From the NCBI RefSeq assembly GCF_022662475.1, contig NZ_JAKNQQ010000002.1, positions 682,001-746,000 on the forward strand: 64,000 nucleotides of DNA. The letters are read 5' to 3'. The notes beneath the pieces are model-generated. The model had not been told where the DNA came from. It ran no database searches and worked only from the letters and a program-made list of their open reading frames with translations. Made by a program: the position numbers and the translations under genes. The stretch comes from Sphingomonas sp. TREG-RG-20F-R18-01. Its GTDB lineage: Bacteria > Pseudomonadota > Alphaproteobacteria > Sphingomonadales > Sphingomonadaceae. Positions 45,513-55,649 of the stretch are shown in pieces (position 1 is the stretch's first letter; every line of letters starts with the position of its first letter).

Positions 45513-45890
45513 TCAGCGTGTCGTCTTCACCCTGTTCCACGGTACGAACATGCCGATCCGACACCGTGGCCCCGGAATGCCGATGCCCCCGCGTTGCAAC
45601 GTGTAGATCATGTCGTTGCGGCACAACTGCCCGCCGTGGATCTCGGTCACGATAATCGCGTCGGTATCGAGCCCGGGGCAGGCGGCCGGCAGGTCGTTTC
45701 GCCAGATCCGCGGTCCGTCCTGGTACAGCAGGACATGATCGTTCATCGCTTGCGGGGTCAGCTGGCGGCTCGTCGACAGGCAGGTTTCCGCTGTGCCCGC
45801 GGTTCGCCCTGCCAATGCCTTGTCGAGATCACGCGTGTCCGAAGCTGTCGTCGCGCCCATTGCGAGCATCGCCAGCGCTAGGCGGATCAC
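45513..45890 (-). CDS. Small exported cysteine-containing protein, paralogue 2
   Basis: 125 residues from a GTG start, with a short signal peptide (VIRLALAMLAMGATTAS). It shares a pattern with the upstream gene: ETCLSTSRQLTPQ, RNDLPAACPGL, AIIVTEIHGGQLCRNDMIYTLQ and PGPRCRIGMFVPW correspond to ECIQQRNY, RTDTNGGCFGLRRGDAIITKSYTGQLCRGDIIQTV and PSGSCTFGPFVRY. Four cysteines align, so two disulfides are likely. Function unknown. The GTG overlaps the upstream stop (GTGA), implying coupled translation. Confidence 0.72.
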   Translation of the reverse strand: MIRLALAMLAMGATTASDTRDLDKALAGRTAGTAETCLSTSRQLTPQAMNDHVLLYQDGPRIWRNDLPAACPGLDTDAIIVTEIHGGQLCRNDMIYTLQRGGIGIPGPRCRIGMFVPWNRVKTTR

Positions 45891-46303
45891 GGCTTGCGGT
45901 ACCGGACGAACGGCCCGAACGTACAGCTGCCGCTCGGCACCCGCGAGACGAGGTCGACCGTCTGAATGATGTCGCCGCGACACAATTGCCCGGTGTAGCT
46001 CTTGGTGATGATCGCATCCCCCCGGCGCAACCCGAAGCATCCACCGTTGGTATCGGTACGATAAATGTCGTTGCGATTGAACTTGTACAGGATCGTGTCG
46101 CCGACTCGGGACGTGTCATTGTAGTTGCGCTGCTGGATACATTCCTGCGGCCTGCCGGGAACAAGTCCAGCCAGCTGCTTGGCGAGGTCGGCCTGGTCCT
46201 TTGCTGCCTGACGTTCCTGGAAACCCCGGCTGTCTGCCGACACGGCGGTTCCGCCGGCGACCAGCAGCGCGGCGGGCAAAAGCAAGCGTAGCATCGCGAT
46301 CAT
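45887..46303 (-). CDS. Small exported cysteine-containing protein, paralogue 1
   Basis: 138 residues: signal peptide (MIAMLRLLLPAALLVAGGTA), a helical linker, then the cysteine domain described for its paralogue downstream. Cysteines fall at QECIQQ, GGCFGL, GQLCRG and GSCTFG. I do not recognise a functional family; the pattern recurs as unnamed exported proteins in sphingomonads. Start 46303 has AGGAAGAGG just before it; the ATG at 46294 is an alternative. The next gene overlaps by four bases. Confidence 0.72.
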   Translation of the reverse strand: MIAMLRLLLPAALLVAGGTAVSADSRGFQERQAAKDQADLAKQLAGLVPGRPQECIQQRNYNDTSRVGDTILYKFNRNDIYRTDTNGGCFGLRRGDAIITKSYTGQLCRGDIIQTVDLVSRVPSGSCTFGPFVRYRKP

Positions 46304-46343
46304 CCTCTTCCTGATGTCGCCCCCGGCGGTGATCCTACTCCCA

Positions 46344-47078
46344 TCAGCCGCGGAAAGCATCCTTCTCTGCGCGCCGTTCGGCGAGCTGTTGTGCAGATGA
46401 CGCGCGAAGGAACGGGTTGGTTGCGCGCTCCAGCGCGATCGTCGTCGGAACGGTCGGCCTGCCAAGCGCGCGCTGTGCGTCGACGTCGCGCATCCGCGCG
46501 GTGATGCCGGCGTTGTCAGGCTCGGCGACGGCGGCGTAGCGGCCGTTCGACGCGGTATATTCGTGCGCGCAATAAACGACGGTCTCGTCGGGAAGCGCGG
46601 CGAGGCGCTGCATATTGCCGAACATCTGCGGCGCATTGCCTTCGAACAGGCGGCCGCAGCCCATGGCGAACAGCGTGTCGCCGCTGAACAGCAGCGCATC
46701 GTCCACCATGTGGAAGACGATGTGCCCGGCGGTATGACCCGGCGTCTCGATTACGCGCGCGACATGGTTGCCGATTCGCACGCTGTCGCCCTCGCGCAAA
46801 CCGTAGTCGAGCGTCGGGATCCGTTCGGCTTCGGCAGATGGGCCGCTGACCTTGGCGCCGAGCGCCTTGATCGCGGCGTTGCCGCCGGTGTGATCGGGAT
46901 GCCAGTGGGTGTTCCAGATCTGCGAGATCGTCCAGCCCCGCTCGCCGACCGCCGCTATGACGGGGTCGGCTTCGCTCGGGTCGACCACGACCGTCTCGTT
47001 CGAGACGGGATCGTGGATCAGCCAGACGTAATTATCGCTGAGCGCGGGGACGCAGACGATCTCGAGATCGGTCGCCAT
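46344..47078 (-). CDS. gloB: Hydroxyacylglutathione hydrolase (glyoxalase II)
   Basis: 244 residues of the metallo-beta-lactamase fold. Metal ligands lie in NTHWHPDHTGGN, TPGHTAGHIVFH and LFSGDTLFAMGCGRLFEG, and the CAHEYTASNGRYA segment binds glutathione. It hydrolyses S-D-lactoylglutathione to D-lactate and glutathione, the second step of methylglyoxal detoxification. The ATG overlaps the gloA stop by one base (TGATG), so both steps of the pathway are made together. Confidence 0.94.
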   Translation of the reverse strand: MATDLEIVCVPALSDNYVWLIHDPVSNETVVVDPSEADPVIAAVGERGWTISQIWNTHWHPDHTGGNAAIKALGAKVSGPSAEAERIPTLDYGLREGDSVRIGNHVARVIETPGHTAGHIVFHMVDDALLFSGDTLFAMGCGRLFEGNAPQMFGNMQRLAALPDETVVYCAHEYTASNGRYAAVAEPDNAGITARMRDVDAQRALGRPTVPTTIALERATNPFLRASSAQQLAERRAEKDAFRG

Positions 47079-47494
47079 CACCAGACGCCGGTATTCGGCA
47101 TCGAGGCCCACGGCTCGGCGGGTTCGAGCGCGCCGCCATCCTGGAGCAGCTCGATCGAAATGTCGTCGGGCGTGCGGACGAATGCCATGTAGCCGTCGCG
47201 CGGCGGGCGGTTGATCGTCACACCGGCGTCCATCAGCCGCTGGCAGGTCTCGTAGACATTGTCGACGCGGTACGCGAGATGCCCGAAATTGCGGCCGCCG
47301 TCATATTCTTCCGGATCCCAATTGTGGGTCAACTCGACCTGCGCGTCATGATCGCCGGGGGCCGCGAGGAAGATCAGCGAGAAGCGGCCCTTGTCGTTGT
47401 CGATCCGACGGACCTCCTCGAGCCCGAGCAGTTTGAAGAAATCCATCGTCGCGGTCGGATCGGTGACACGGATCATGGTGTGCAGATATTTCAT
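47078..47494 (-). CDS. gloA: Lactoylglutathione lyase (glyoxalase I)
   Basis: 138 residues with the glyoxalase/VOC fold: [60 protein letters not shown] and a final [14 protein letters not shown] carrying the metal-binding His and Glu residues. It isomerises the methylglyoxal-glutathione hemithioacetal to S-lactoylglutathione. Forms a two-gene operon with gloB. The preceding 226-base gap (47495-47720) contains only a degenerate palindrome. Confidence 0.94.
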   Translation of the reverse strand: MKYLHTMIRVTDPTATMDFFKLLGLEEVRRIDNDKGRFSLIFLAAPGDHDAQVELTHNWDPEEYDGGRNFGHLAYRVDNVYETCQRLMDAGVTINRPPRDGYMAFVRTPDDISIELLQDGGALEPAEPWASMPNTGVW

Positions 47495-47720
47495 CGTGCT
47501 GGGGCTCCCTTGGTTGCCTGGTCAGATAGGGGTGCCCTTTGCACTTCGCTAGGCTGGGGCGTGATCTGGCTGCAGAGAATGCGCCCCCGACGAAGGCGGG
47601 TGCCCAAGCGCGACACGTCGATTTGAGAAGGCGGCGCATTGTTCCATTGGCCACCTCCCTTTGCCCCGGCCTTCGCCAGGGAGGGCTCTTGTACGTTGAC
47701 GGCAGGGACTTGCTGGCGGG

Positions 47721-48479
47721 CTATGGTGCCCCGCTGAACTGCCGCAGCGCAGCCGCCGCGGCCTTGCCCGAGGGACTATCGGGCCGCAGGTCGACCGCCT
47801 GTTGCCACGCGGCCTTGGCGTTGGTCGCATCGCCCGCCTTCGCTGCGATGTTTCCCGCCTCGAGCTGGACGTCGCTGTCGTCGCCGCCGAGCCGCAGCGC
47901 CTCGGCGATATCCTTCCTGGCCCGCGGCATGTCGCCGTCGCGCCGCGCGAGGGTCGCCGACAACAGCCAGGCCAGCGGATCCGCCGGCACTTCGCCGAGC
48001 GCCCGGTCGAGATCGTCGCGCGCGCCTTCGGTATCGTTCGCCGCAACCAGCGCGCGGGCGCGGTCGAGATGCGCTTCGCCGAGTGGGAGCCCGGTCAGCG
48101 TCCCGCTCGCGATGGCGGCATCCAGCGCCGTGCGGGCCTTGGAAGGATCGCCCGCGGCGAGCCAGGCATTGCCGGCCTGTGCCCAGTAGTTTGCACTGCG
48201 CGCATCCTTCGCCTTTTCGGCAGCGGTCGCCGCGGCTTCGAACGCGGCGGAGGCGGCGGGCCAGCGTTGCTCGCGGCTGTACGCCATGCCGAGGCACTGG
48301 CTCGCAAGGAACGCGCCGCCGCCGAGCTTCCATTGCCCGGCTTCCGCCTCGGCCCCGGCCGGATCGCTGTTCGCACGGTCGAGGCAATGCTCGTAGCGCG
48401 TCCGTTCGGTCGAGGCGGGGCCGACGGGCGCGGGCCCCATCGGTGTGGCGGCGGCTTGGGCGAGGAGCAGCAGGATCAT
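47721..48479 (-). CDS. TPR-repeat protein, exported
   Basis: 252 residues with a very short hydrophobic N terminus (MILLLLAQAAA), probably a signal, and four or more tetratricopeptide-like repeats from about residue 58 (MAYSREQRWPAASAAFEAAATAA, AGNAWLAAGDPSKARTALDAAIAS, ARALVAANDTEGARDDLDRAL, AGNIAAKAGDATNAKAAWQQAVDL). TPRs mediate protein contacts, so a scaffold or quality-control role is possible but unproven. The ATG overlaps the alpha/beta-hydrolase stop (ATGA). Confidence 0.78.
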   Translation of the reverse strand: MILLLLAQAAATPMGPAPVGPASTERTRYEHCLDRANSDPAGAEAEAGQWKLGGGAFLASQCLGMAYSREQRWPAASAAFEAAATAAEKAKDARSANYWAQAGNAWLAAGDPSKARTALDAAIASGTLTGLPLGEAHLDRARALVAANDTEGARDDLDRALGEVPADPLAWLLSATLARRDGDMPRARKDIAEALRLGGDDSDVQLEAGNIAAKAGDATNAKAAWQQAVDLRPDSPSGKAAAAALRQFSGAP

Positions 48480-49204
48480 AAGGCGGGCGTTACATCCTCG
48501 ATCGCCTGGATCAGCTGCGCGATATCGGACTCGCGCGACAGGCGGTAGTCGCCGTCCTTGATCAACGACACCTGCACGTCGGCTGAACGGATCAGCTCGG
48601 CAAGCCGGACGGTGCGGTTGTAGGGCACTTCGGCATCCGCCATTCCCTGCAGCAGGCGCACCGGGCAATCGACCGCTATGACCCCCGCCATCAACCGGTT
48701 GGCTTCGCCCGACTGCCAGAAGGCGCGGGTGTAGACGGTCGGCGCGGGACCGTAGGGCGACGGGCGTTCGAGCCGGCCTTCGGACAGCAAGGCAAGCTTG
48801 TCCTCGGTCGTGAAGCCCCAGTCGGTAAAGTCGGGCGCGGGCGCGACGCCGACCAGCGCCGCGACCTTCGCGGGATGGTCACGCGCGACAAGCAGCATTA
48901 GCCACCCGCCCAGCGACGACCCGACCAGGATCGCGGGGCCCGTAACGAGCTGGTCGAGCGCGTTCAGTACGTCGTCGCGCCAGTCGGCGAGTGTCTGGTC
49001 CTCGAACGCGCCTTCGCTCCTGCCGCAGCCGCCATAATCGAACCGCACGAACCCGCGCCCGTTCGCGGCCGCCCAGGCTTCGAGCGCAAGCGCCTTGCTG
49101 CCGGTCATGTCCGACCCGTAGCCAGGCAGGAAGACGACCGTCGGGCCGGTGCCCTTGGTGCGGTGGAACGCGAGCCGGGGGCGTTCGACTTTGGTGATGG
49201 TCAT
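48476..49204 (-). CDS. Alpha/beta hydrolase (ABHD10-like)
   Basis: 242 residues. Nucleophile elbow GSSLGGW with Ser, lead-in TVVFLPGYGSDMTGSKA (oxyanion region), RFDYGGCGRSEGAF, acid in QGMADAEVPYN and His region KDGDYRLSRE. The pattern fits the ABHD10-type group, esterases or depalmitoylases; here histidine in the last motif is not obvious (DGDYRLS in place of DGDHRLS), so the catalytic base may be replaced or the activity altered. Translation of the TPR gene is coupled to its stop. Confidence 0.78.
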   Translation of the reverse strand: MTITKVERPRLAFHRTKGTGPTVVFLPGYGSDMTGSKALALEAWAAANGRGFVRFDYGGCGRSEGAFEDQTLADWRDDVLNALDQLVTGPAILVGSSLGGWLMLLVARDHPAKVAALVGVAPAPDFTDWGFTTEDKLALLSEGRLERPSPYGPAPTVYTRAFWQSGEANRLMAGVIAVDCPVRLLQGMADAEVPYNRTVRLAELIRSADVQVSLIKDGDYRLSRESDIAQLIQAIEDVTPAL

Positions 49205-49250
49205 TGCATTACTCGCGGATGGGGGAAGGCGTGGTCTCACTGACCGTCGT

Positions 49251-49323
49251 TCTCCCGCGCAGGCGGGAGTCCAGGGTTACGGGCGTAGGGTCTGGCAACC
49301 CTGGGCCCCGGCCTTCGCCGGGG
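49251..49323. repeat. Paired inverted palindromes
   Basis: Left arm TCTCCCGCGCAGGCGGGAG (49251 onward, followed by TCCAGGG) and right arm CTGGGCCCCGGCCTTCGCCG (to 49323) face each other, one of each sequence variant. Confidence 0.65.
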
Positions 49324-49350
49324 AACTAAGACGTTGAATAGTAAGGCGCG

Positions 49351-49593
49351 TCAGATCACGTAATCGACGCTGCGCACCTGCGCGACCTCGCCACGCTTGA
49401 CGACCATCTGGCGATGCAACTTGGCGACCGTGCTGCTGCCGCTGGTCTTGCACCAGGCCGGCACGAACGCATGGACCACGGCGCCCAGCCCGCCGACGAT
49501 CATCGTCATCCCGAAGCGCGACGCGACGCCGAAATGCTCGGTGTAGCTTTCGCCGACGGTGGCGGGATGGTCGAGGAACAGGCGTCGGAACAT
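49351..49593 (-). CDS. DUF6356-like small membrane protein
   Basis: 80 residues matching a small alphaproteobacterial family (RLFLDHPATVGESYTEHFGVASRFGMTMIVGGLGAVVHAFVPAWCKTSGS, LHRQMVVKR). One hydrophobic helix covers about 30-46. Function unknown. It lies eleven bases past the Mur ligase gene stop on the same strand and is probably in its operon. The ATG at 49593 has AAGGAGAAGC ahead of it. Confidence 0.78.
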   Translation of the reverse strand: MFRRLFLDHPATVGESYTEHFGVASRFGMTMIVGGLGAVVHAFVPAWCKTSGSSTVAKLHRQMVVKRGEVAQVRSVDYVI

Positions 49594-49604
49594 GAGCTTC
49601 TCCT

Positions 49605-51011
49605 TCAGGCGGCAGGCGCGCCGGACTTGGTGGCGATCCGGGCCAGCAGGTCGGCGGCGAGCTGGCTGAGCGTATCGTCGCGGGCCCCCATTACCACGAT
49701 CCGGTCGCCGGGGCACGCCTGCTCGACCAGCCAGGTCGCGGCATCGGCGCGGTCGGGGATGTGGCGTGCCTGGTCGCCGATCCCGGCGACGATATCGGCG
49801 CTCGTCACTTCGCGCGAAACGGTGCCTCCCTGATAGACCGGATCGGGCAGCACCAGTCGGTCGTCGTCGCGAAGATGATCGCGAAACATCGCGATCAGTT
49901 CATGGCGCATGACCTTGAGCGGGCCATAGCCATGCGGCTGGAACAGCACCAGCAACCGGCCGGGGAAGGCGTGAAGCGTCGCCAGCGTCGCGGCGATCTT
50001 GTCGGGATTGTGCCCGAAATCGTCGATCACGGTGACGCCGCCCGCAACGCCGACCAGTTCGAACCGTCGTTTGAGCCCGGTGAACCCCTCGATCGCCTTG
50101 ACCGCCTCCTTGAGCGGCACCCCCGCTGCGCGGGCCGCACCGAGCGCTGCCAGCGCGTTGGAGACGTTGTGCGCACCGGGCACCGACAGGCGGACGCGCT
50201 GCGTCTCGCCCTTGGCCACCAAGTCGAAGGTGATCGCGGACGGGGCAGGGGCGAGGGCGGTCGCGCGCAGGTCCGCGCTCCGGTCGATCGCGAACGTCAC
50301 CAGCCGCGCCGGATCGAACCCGCGCGCCAGTGCCGCCGCCTCGGGATCGCCGACGTTGAGGATCGTCGTCTCGGCCTTCGCCGCGAAAGCAGAGAATAGC
50401 GTACGCAATTCCTCGAGCGACTTGTGGTCGAGGCTCACGTTGTTGAGCACCGCGATCTTCGGCGCATAGAGCGCGATCGACCCGTCGCTCTCGTCGACTT
50501 CGCTGACGAACGCTTCGCCATCGCCCACCAGCGCGCTGGCGAAGGGGGCATCGTCGGCCACGAAATTCTTCATCACCGCGCCGTTCATCACGGTCGGGTC
50601 GCGCCCACAGGCGTGGAGAATCCAGCCGATCATCCCCGTCACGGTCGACTTGCCGCTCGTGCCGGCAACGCCGATCGGCAGCGTGCTCGCGTTGAAGAGC
50701 GAGGCGAGCAGCTCGGGACGGCTCAACCGCGCCGCGCCGACGCGCTCCGCCGCCACGATGTCCGCGACGCTCGGCTCGACCGCGGCCGAGGCGACGACGA
50801 TCTGTTCGGCCGAGGTGACGCCCGAGCCATCCTGCGCGAACAGCGTGACGCCCTTGGCGGCAAGATCGTCGAACTTCGCGGGCAGGCGTCCGGCGTCGAG
50901 CGTCCGGTCCGAGCCCGCCACGGTGGCACCGCGCCCGGCCAGGATCATCGCGAGCGGCATCATCCCGCTGCCGCCAATGCCGACGAAGAAGTAGGGTTTG
51001 CCGTTGGTCAT
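49605..51011 (-). CDS. Mur ligase of the MurC/Mpl type
   Basis: 468 residues. N-terminal [21 protein letters not shown] is the UDP-binding Rossmann segment, the ATP loop is [15 protein letters not shown] (about 113-127), and [22 protein letters not shown] and [15 protein letters not shown] are typical ligase motifs. It could be MurC (adds L-alanine to UDP-MurNAc) or Mpl (adds recycled tripeptide). The divergent neighbour is an LD-carboxypeptidase, which makes tripeptide, and no other dcw genes are near; that favours a recycling role, as an inference. Confidence 0.82.
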   Translation of the reverse strand: MTNGKPYFFVGIGGSGMMPLAMILAGRGATVAGSDRTLDAGRLPAKFDDLAAKGVTLFAQDGSGVTSAEQIVVASAAVEPSVADIVAAERVGAARLSRPELLASLFNASTLPIGVAGTSGKSTVTGMIGWILHACGRDPTVMNGAVMKNFVADDAPFASALVGDGEAFVSEVDESDGSIALYAPKIAVLNNVSLDHKSLEELRTLFSAFAAKAETTILNVGDPEAAALARGFDPARLVTFAIDRSADLRATALAPAPSAITFDLVAKGETQRVRLSVPGAHNVSNALAALGAARAAGVPLKEAVKAIEGFTGLKRRFELVGVAGGVTVIDDFGHNPDKIAATLATLHAFPGRLLVLFQPHGYGPLKVMRHELIAMFRDHLRDDDRLVLPDPVYQGGTVSREVTSADIVAGIGDQARHIPDRADAATWLVEQACPGDRIVVMGARDDTLSQLAADLLARIATKSGAPAA

Positions 51012-51057
51012 CCTGCGGCGCTATCGCGGGTCAACGGAAATCGCCACGGGAAATGTG

Positions 51058-51873
51058 ATGAAGATCGGAGTGGTGGCCCCCGCGCGGGGCATCGACGCGG
51101 CGCTCGCGGCGCGCGCGCAGGGGCTTGCGGCGGTGGTCGCGCCCGAGGTCGATCTGGTCGTCCACCCGCAATGTTTCGTGTCGGACGGGCATTTCGCCGG
51201 GTCGGACGCGGTGCGGACGGCGGCCTTCGTCGAGCTAGCGAACGATCCGACGATCGATGCGATCTGGTTCGCGCGCGGCGGCTATGGCTCTAACCGGATC
51301 CTGCAGGCCGCGATCCCCGCGCTTGGCGCGGCGGCGCGGCGCAAGACCTATCTCGGTTTCTCGGACATGGGGTTCCTGCTCGGGGCGCTCTATGCCGCGC
51401 GGATCGGGCAGCCCGTCCATGGGCCGATGGTCTCCACGGCCGGCAGCGGAGACGGCGGGATCGGGTTCAGCCGCGCGCTGTTGTGGCTGACCAGGAAGGA
51501 CCGATCGGTCCTGGAACCCGGGCTGGACGGGCGCCCCGCAGCGGCGTTCAACCTCGCGATCCTGACCGGGTTGATCGGGTCGCCGTGGCTGCCAGACCTG
51601 ACGGACCACGTCCTGATCGTGGAAGAAGTATCCGAGCCGCTGTACCGGATCGACCGCATGTTGTTCACCATGGCGCATGCGACGCAGCTGAAGGGGATCG
51701 CCGGGGTACGGCTCGGGCAGATCACCGAGGTGCAGGCGAACGAACCGGTGTGGGGCGAGACGATCGAGACGATGATCACGCGCTGGTGCGGCGAAATGCG
51801 CGTGCCGTATTTGGGACGCGCCGAGATCGGTCATTATCGCGGCAATCGTGTGGTGCCGTTCGGCGTCGCCTAA
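51058..51873 (+). CDS. ldcA: LD-carboxypeptidase (S66 family)
   Basis: 271 residues. The nucleophile motif is LGFSDMGFLLG (Ser about 102), the earlier FARGGYGSNRIL is the conserved substrate loop, and VEEVSEPLYRIDRML and HYRGNRVVPFG supply the Glu and His of the triad. It removes the terminal D-alanine from murein tetrapeptide in the cytoplasm, giving tripeptide for recycling. It lies divergently from the Mur ligase with 46 bases between starts. No signal peptide. Confidence 0.9.
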   Translation: MKIGVVAPARGIDAALAARAQGLAAVVAPEVDLVVHPQCFVSDGHFAGSDAVRTAAFVELANDPTIDAIWFARGGYGSNRILQAAIPALGAAARRKTYLGFSDMGFLLGALYAARIGQPVHGPMVSTAGSGDGGIGFSRALLWLTRKDRSVLEPGLDGRPAAAFNLAILTGLIGSPWLPDLTDHVLIVEEVSEPLYRIDRMLFTMAHATQLKGIAGVRLGQITEVQANEPVWGETIETMITRWCGEMRVPYLGRAEIGHYRGNRVVPFGVA

Positions 51874-51969
51874 CGCAAAAAAGATTCCTCCGCGCCGCGT
51901 CCGGCGACCCCGCTTTCTATGATGGAGGCAGCGTGGCGTCGCACGCCATCAACAGCGTGAGGATTTCTT

Positions 51970-53256
51970 ATGAACTGGTTCCGGGCTGATGCGCCTATCC
52001 GTATGAAAATGTTGGTGTCTTACGGAATTTTCGTGGCGTTGCTGGGCGTGACGACACTGGCGACCGCGCTTGCGTCGCCGTCGGTTGCATTGTGGGTCGC
52101 GCTCGGCGCGACTGGCGTGGGCGCCGTTCTCGCGCATCTGTTCCGGGAAGCGGTCTGCGTCCCCTATGTTTCGACGGTGGTGCGCATGGAGGGTCTTGCT
52201 GCGGGTGACCTCGATACCCCGATCGCCTTTACCGACTATAAGGATTGCGTCGGACGGATGACCAAGGCGATGCACACGTTCCGCGCGACCGCGCAGGAGC
52301 AGATCTCGCTCAATGCAGAATCGCAGCGCAATTCCGAGATCGTCCAGCGCATGTCCGAAAACTTCGCGCGGATGTCGAATTGCGACCTGACCGCCGATAT
52401 CGTCGAGGACTATCCCTCAGTGTATCAGCCGCTCAAGACCGCGTTCAACGAGGCGCTTGCGAATTTGCGCACGCTGCTCGGCTCGGTGATGTCGAGCACC
52501 GGCAACATCCAAACCGGCTCGAGCGAAATCGCGCAGGCCGCGAGCGACCTTGCGCGCCGGACCGAAAGCAACGCGGCGAGCCTTGAGCAGACCGCCGCTG
52601 CGATCCAGCAGGTCGATGCGCGGCTGAAGGCGACAGCGCGCGCCGCGACGCAGTCGGTCGAGACGTCCGAGCAGGCGAAGACCGCAGTGCTCGAGGGTCG
52701 GTCGCGTACCGATGTCGCGGTCCAGGCGATGACTCGTGTGCTCGACAGCGCCAAGGGGATCGACGACGTGATCGAGGGGCTCGACAAGATCGCGTTCCAG
52801 ACCCGCGTCCTCGCAATGAACGCAGCGGTGGAAGCGGGTCGGGCCGGTGATGCCGGACGCGGCTTCGCGGTGGTCGCGGATCTCGTCAGCGCGCTGGCGA
52901 TGCGCGCGGAGGAAGAGGCCAAGCGCGCGCGGGACCAGTTGAGTGTGACCCGCCTCGACATCGGTGCGGCGGTGGATGCGGTGCAGGAAGTCGACAGCGC
53001 GTTCGGCGTCATCCTGACCTCGGGCGAGCAGGCGGCACGCCTTGCCGAGCAGATCGCCAACGACAATGCGGCGCAAGCGAGCGCGATCAGCGAAGTCAGC
53101 AGCGCCGTGCATGAAATGGATACTTCGACCCAGCAGAATGCGGCGATGGTCGAGCAGACCTCGGCGGCGGCGCGCAACCTGACCGATGAGGTCGTCCAGC
53201 TCGCGTCGCAGGCGGACCGGTTCCAGGTCGAGCCCGCGCGGCGTGCCTATGCCTGA
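51970..53256 (+). CDS. Methyl-accepting chemotaxis protein
   Basis: 428 residues: two hydrophobic helices near the N terminus (about 15-35 and 38-58) with almost no periplasmic loop between them, a HAMP-like region, and a signalling domain whose tip is [48 protein letters not shown]. The short loop means no classic ligand-binding domain, so it may sense an intracellular or membrane signal. No CheA, CheW or flagellar genes are adjacent. Start ATG 51970. Confidence 0.88.
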   Translation: MNWFRADAPIRMKMLVSYGIFVALLGVTTLATALASPSVALWVALGATGVGAVLAHLFREAVCVPYVSTVVRMEGLAAGDLDTPIAFTDYKDCVGRMTKAMHTFRATAQEQISLNAESQRNSEIVQRMSENFARMSNCDLTADIVEDYPSVYQPLKTAFNEALANLRTLLGSVMSSTGNIQTGSSEIAQAASDLARRTESNAASLEQTAAAIQQVDARLKATARAATQSVETSEQAKTAVLEGRSRTDVAVQAMTRVLDSAKGIDDVIEGLDKIAFQTRVLAMNAAVEAGRAGDAGRGFAVVADLVSALAMRAEEEAKRARDQLSVTRLDIGAAVDAVQEVDSAFGVILTSGEQAARLAEQIANDNAAQASAISEVSSAVHEMDTSTQQNAAMVEQTSAAARNLTDEVVQLASQADRFQVEPARRAYA

Positions 53257-53423
53257 ACGGACAGGGCGTTGCCGATAGCGGGGAGGGGCGCGCCGGGCGT
53301 GCCCCTTTTCGCGTGCCGGGGGCACCGATTCCACGACAGGGTGACGGATCGCGCGCGCTTGCCTATATCGGCGCACCCGGCTTAAGCCGCGGCTTCCATC
53401 CATCACGGAAAGTCCTTGTCCTC

Positions 53424-55415
53424 ATGTCCGCGCTGTTCCGCATCTCGCTACCCGACGGTTCCGTCCGCGAGGTAGCCCCGGGGACTACGCCTGCGGACAT
53501 CGCTGCGGCGATCGGTCCGGGTCTCGCCAAGGCGGCGATCGCCGCGCGCGTCGATGGCGAGCTTCGCGACATCATGCGCCCGTTCGATGGCGACAGCGCG
53601 CTCGCGCTGGTCACCGCCCGCGACGAAGCGGATGCGCTCGAACTCGCGCGGCACGATCTCGCGCATGTCATGGCGGAAGCGGTGCAGCACCTGTTCCCCG
53701 GCACGCAGATCACCTTCGGCCCGGCGACCGACGACGGCTTCTATTACGACTTCGCGCCGAAGGACCGGCCCTTCACCGACGACGACCTGCCCGCGATCGA
53801 AGCGGAAATGCGCGCGATCATCGGCCGCAACGAGCCGTTCGTCCGCGAAGTGTGGAGCCGCGAGCAGCTGATCGAGACATGGAAGACGCAGGGCGAGACG
53901 TTCAAGGCGGAATGGGCCGCCGAGCTGCCCGATGGCGAGGAACTGACGATCTACCGTCAGGGCAAGTGGCTCGACATGTGCCGCGGCCCGCACATGGTCT
54001 CGACCGGCAAGCTCGACCCGAACGCGTTCAAGCTGACGCGCGTGTCGGGTGCCTATTGGCGCGGCGACCAGAAAAACGCGATGCTCAGCCGCATCTACGG
54101 CACCGGCTGGCTCAACAAGAAGCAGCTCGACGCGCATCTGACGATGCTCGAGGAAGCGGGCAAGCGTGACCATCGCAAGATCGGGCAGGAAATGGACCTG
54201 TTCCATCTCCAGTCCGAGGCGCAGGGCTCGGTCTTCTGGCACCCCAAGGGTTTCATCCTGTGGCGTCAGCTCGAGGCGTACATGCGCCGCCGGCTCGACG
54301 CGGCAGGCTATGCCGAGGTCAAGACCCCGCAGCTGATGGACGCGCGCCAGTGGGAGCAGTCGGGCCATTGGGGCAAATATCGCGAGAATATGTTCGTGGT
54401 GCCCGACGAGATTCCCAACACCGAGGATGACGCCGCGGTGTTCAGTGGCACCGCCGACCTGATGGCGCTGAAGCCGATGAACTGCCCCGCGCACGTGCTG
54501 ATTTTCCGCCAGGGGATCAAATCGTATCGCGACCTGCCGATCCGCATGGCCGAATTCGGCTGCTGCCACCGCAACGAGCCGCACGGCGCGCTCCACGGCA
54601 TCATGCGCGTCCGCCAGTTCACGCAGGACGACGCGCATATCTTCGTCCGCGAGGACCAGCTGGTTGAAGAGGTCCAGCAGTTCTGCGAGCTGCTCGACAG
54701 CGTGTACCGCGACCTCGGGTTCGAGGATTATGCGGTCAAGTTGGCGCTGCGCCCCGAGAAGCGGTTCGGCACCGAGGAAATGTGGGACCAGTCCGAGGAC
54801 GAGCTACGCAAGGCGGTGCTCGGCTCCAACCTCAGCGACTCGATCAAGGCGAAGTTCGAGGAATTGCCGGGCGAGGGGGCCTTCTATGCGCCCAAGCTCG
54901 AATTCCACCTGACCGACGCGATCGGGCGGACGTGGCAGGTCGGCACGATCCAGTCAGACCGCGTGCTACCCGAGCGACTCGACGCTTCGTATGTCGGCGC
55001 CGACGGCGAACGCCATCGCCCGATCATGCTCCACCGCGCGATTCTGGGGACGTTCGAACGTTTCATCGGCATCCTGATCGAGCATCACGCCGGACGCTTC
55101 CCGCTGTGGCTGTCGCCGGTGCAGGCGGTGGTCGCGACGATCGTGTCGGATGCAGACGATTATGCGCGCCAGGTTGCCGAGAAGCTCAAGGCGGCGGGAA
55201 TCCGGGTCGAGACCGACCTGCGCAACGAGAAGATCAACTACAAGGTGCGCGAGCATTCGCTGGCGAAGGTCCCGAACCTGCTCGTCGTCGGCAAGCGCGA
55301 AGCCGAGGAAGGCAAGGTCGCGCTGCGCCAGCTGGGCAGCGAGCGGCAGCAATTCCTGACGCTCGACGACGCGATCGCGATGCTGACCGAGGCCGCCAAG
55401 GCCCCGGACCTGTAA
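53424..55415 (+). CDS. thrS: Threonyl-tRNA synthetase
   Basis: 663 residues: TGS domain (1-62, [19 protein letters not shown]), editing domain with [17 protein letters not shown] and [19 protein letters not shown], class II core with motif 2 ([33 protein letters not shown]), zinc residues in NCPAHVLIF, motif 3 ([21 protein letters not shown]) and an anticodon-binding domain. It charges tRNA-Thr and proofreads Ser-tRNA. ATG 53424 follows GGAAAGTCCTTGTCCTC. infC follows after a repeat-filled gap, the usual thrS-infC order. Confidence 0.96.
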   Translation: MSALFRISLPDGSVREVAPGTTPADIAAAIGPGLAKAAIAARVDGELRDIMRPFDGDSALALVTARDEADALELARHDLAHVMAEAVQHLFPGTQITFGPATDDGFYYDFAPKDRPFTDDDLPAIEAEMRAIIGRNEPFVREVWSREQLIETWKTQGETFKAEWAAELPDGEELTIYRQGKWLDMCRGPHMVSTGKLDPNAFKLTRVSGAYWRGDQKNAMLSRIYGTGWLNKKQLDAHLTMLEEAGKRDHRKIGQEMDLFHLQSEAQGSVFWHPKGFILWRQLEAYMRRRLDAAGYAEVKTPQLMDARQWEQSGHWGKYRENMFVVPDEIPNTEDDAAVFSGTADLMALKPMNCPAHVLIFRQGIKSYRDLPIRMAEFGCCHRNEPHGALHGIMRVRQFTQDDAHIFVREDQLVEEVQQFCELLDSVYRDLGFEDYAVKLALRPEKRFGTEEMWDQSEDELRKAVLGSNLSDSIKAKFEELPGEGAFYAPKLEFHLTDAIGRTWQVGTIQSDRVLPERLDASYVGADGERHRPIMLHRAILGTFERFIGILIEHHAGRFPLWLSPVQAVVATIVSDADDYARQVAEKLKAAGIRVETDLRNEKINYKVREHSLAKVPNLLVVGKREAEEGKVALRQLGSERQQFLTLDDAIAMLTEAAKAPDL

Positions 55416-55429
55416 CCGGCTCCTTCTTA

Positions 55430-55530
55430 GCCCCTCCCCTTTAGGGGAGGGGTTGGGGTGGGGCAGTATCAGGCGCCACGCTCGGTGAGACACTTCCCCA
55501 CCCCCAGCCCCTCCCCTGAAGGGGAGGGGA
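55430..55530. repeat. Inverted-pair repeat between thrS and infC
   Basis: Left arm 55430-55463 and right arm 55496-55530 match the arms of the hslV-hslU repeat almost exactly, also in inverted orientation, with 32 bases between them. Confidence 0.8.
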
Positions 55531-55633
55531 GTCTTGCAGCGCGAAAACACCCCCTGCCCGGATCGTCACATCCTACACGACCGCATCTTTCGTTTTCCCC
55601 CGAAAACCCCTATATACACCTGTCAACAACCAG

Positions 55634-55649
55634 AGGAGCTACACCTATC
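55634..55649 (+). promoter_or_regulatory. Ribosome site selecting an AUC start for infC
   Basis: AGGAG (55634-55638) lies eight bases before an in-frame ATC (55647-55649). The first in-frame ATG (55659) would be twenty bases from the ribosome site, too far. This resembles the AUU start through which IF-3 limits its own synthesis in E. coli. Confidence 0.75.

Noticed and set aside
53257..53423. Possible T-box or other riboswitch upstream of thrS
   Set aside because: No conserved T-box sequence or specifier-like stem is visible, and such elements are not expected in this lineage.
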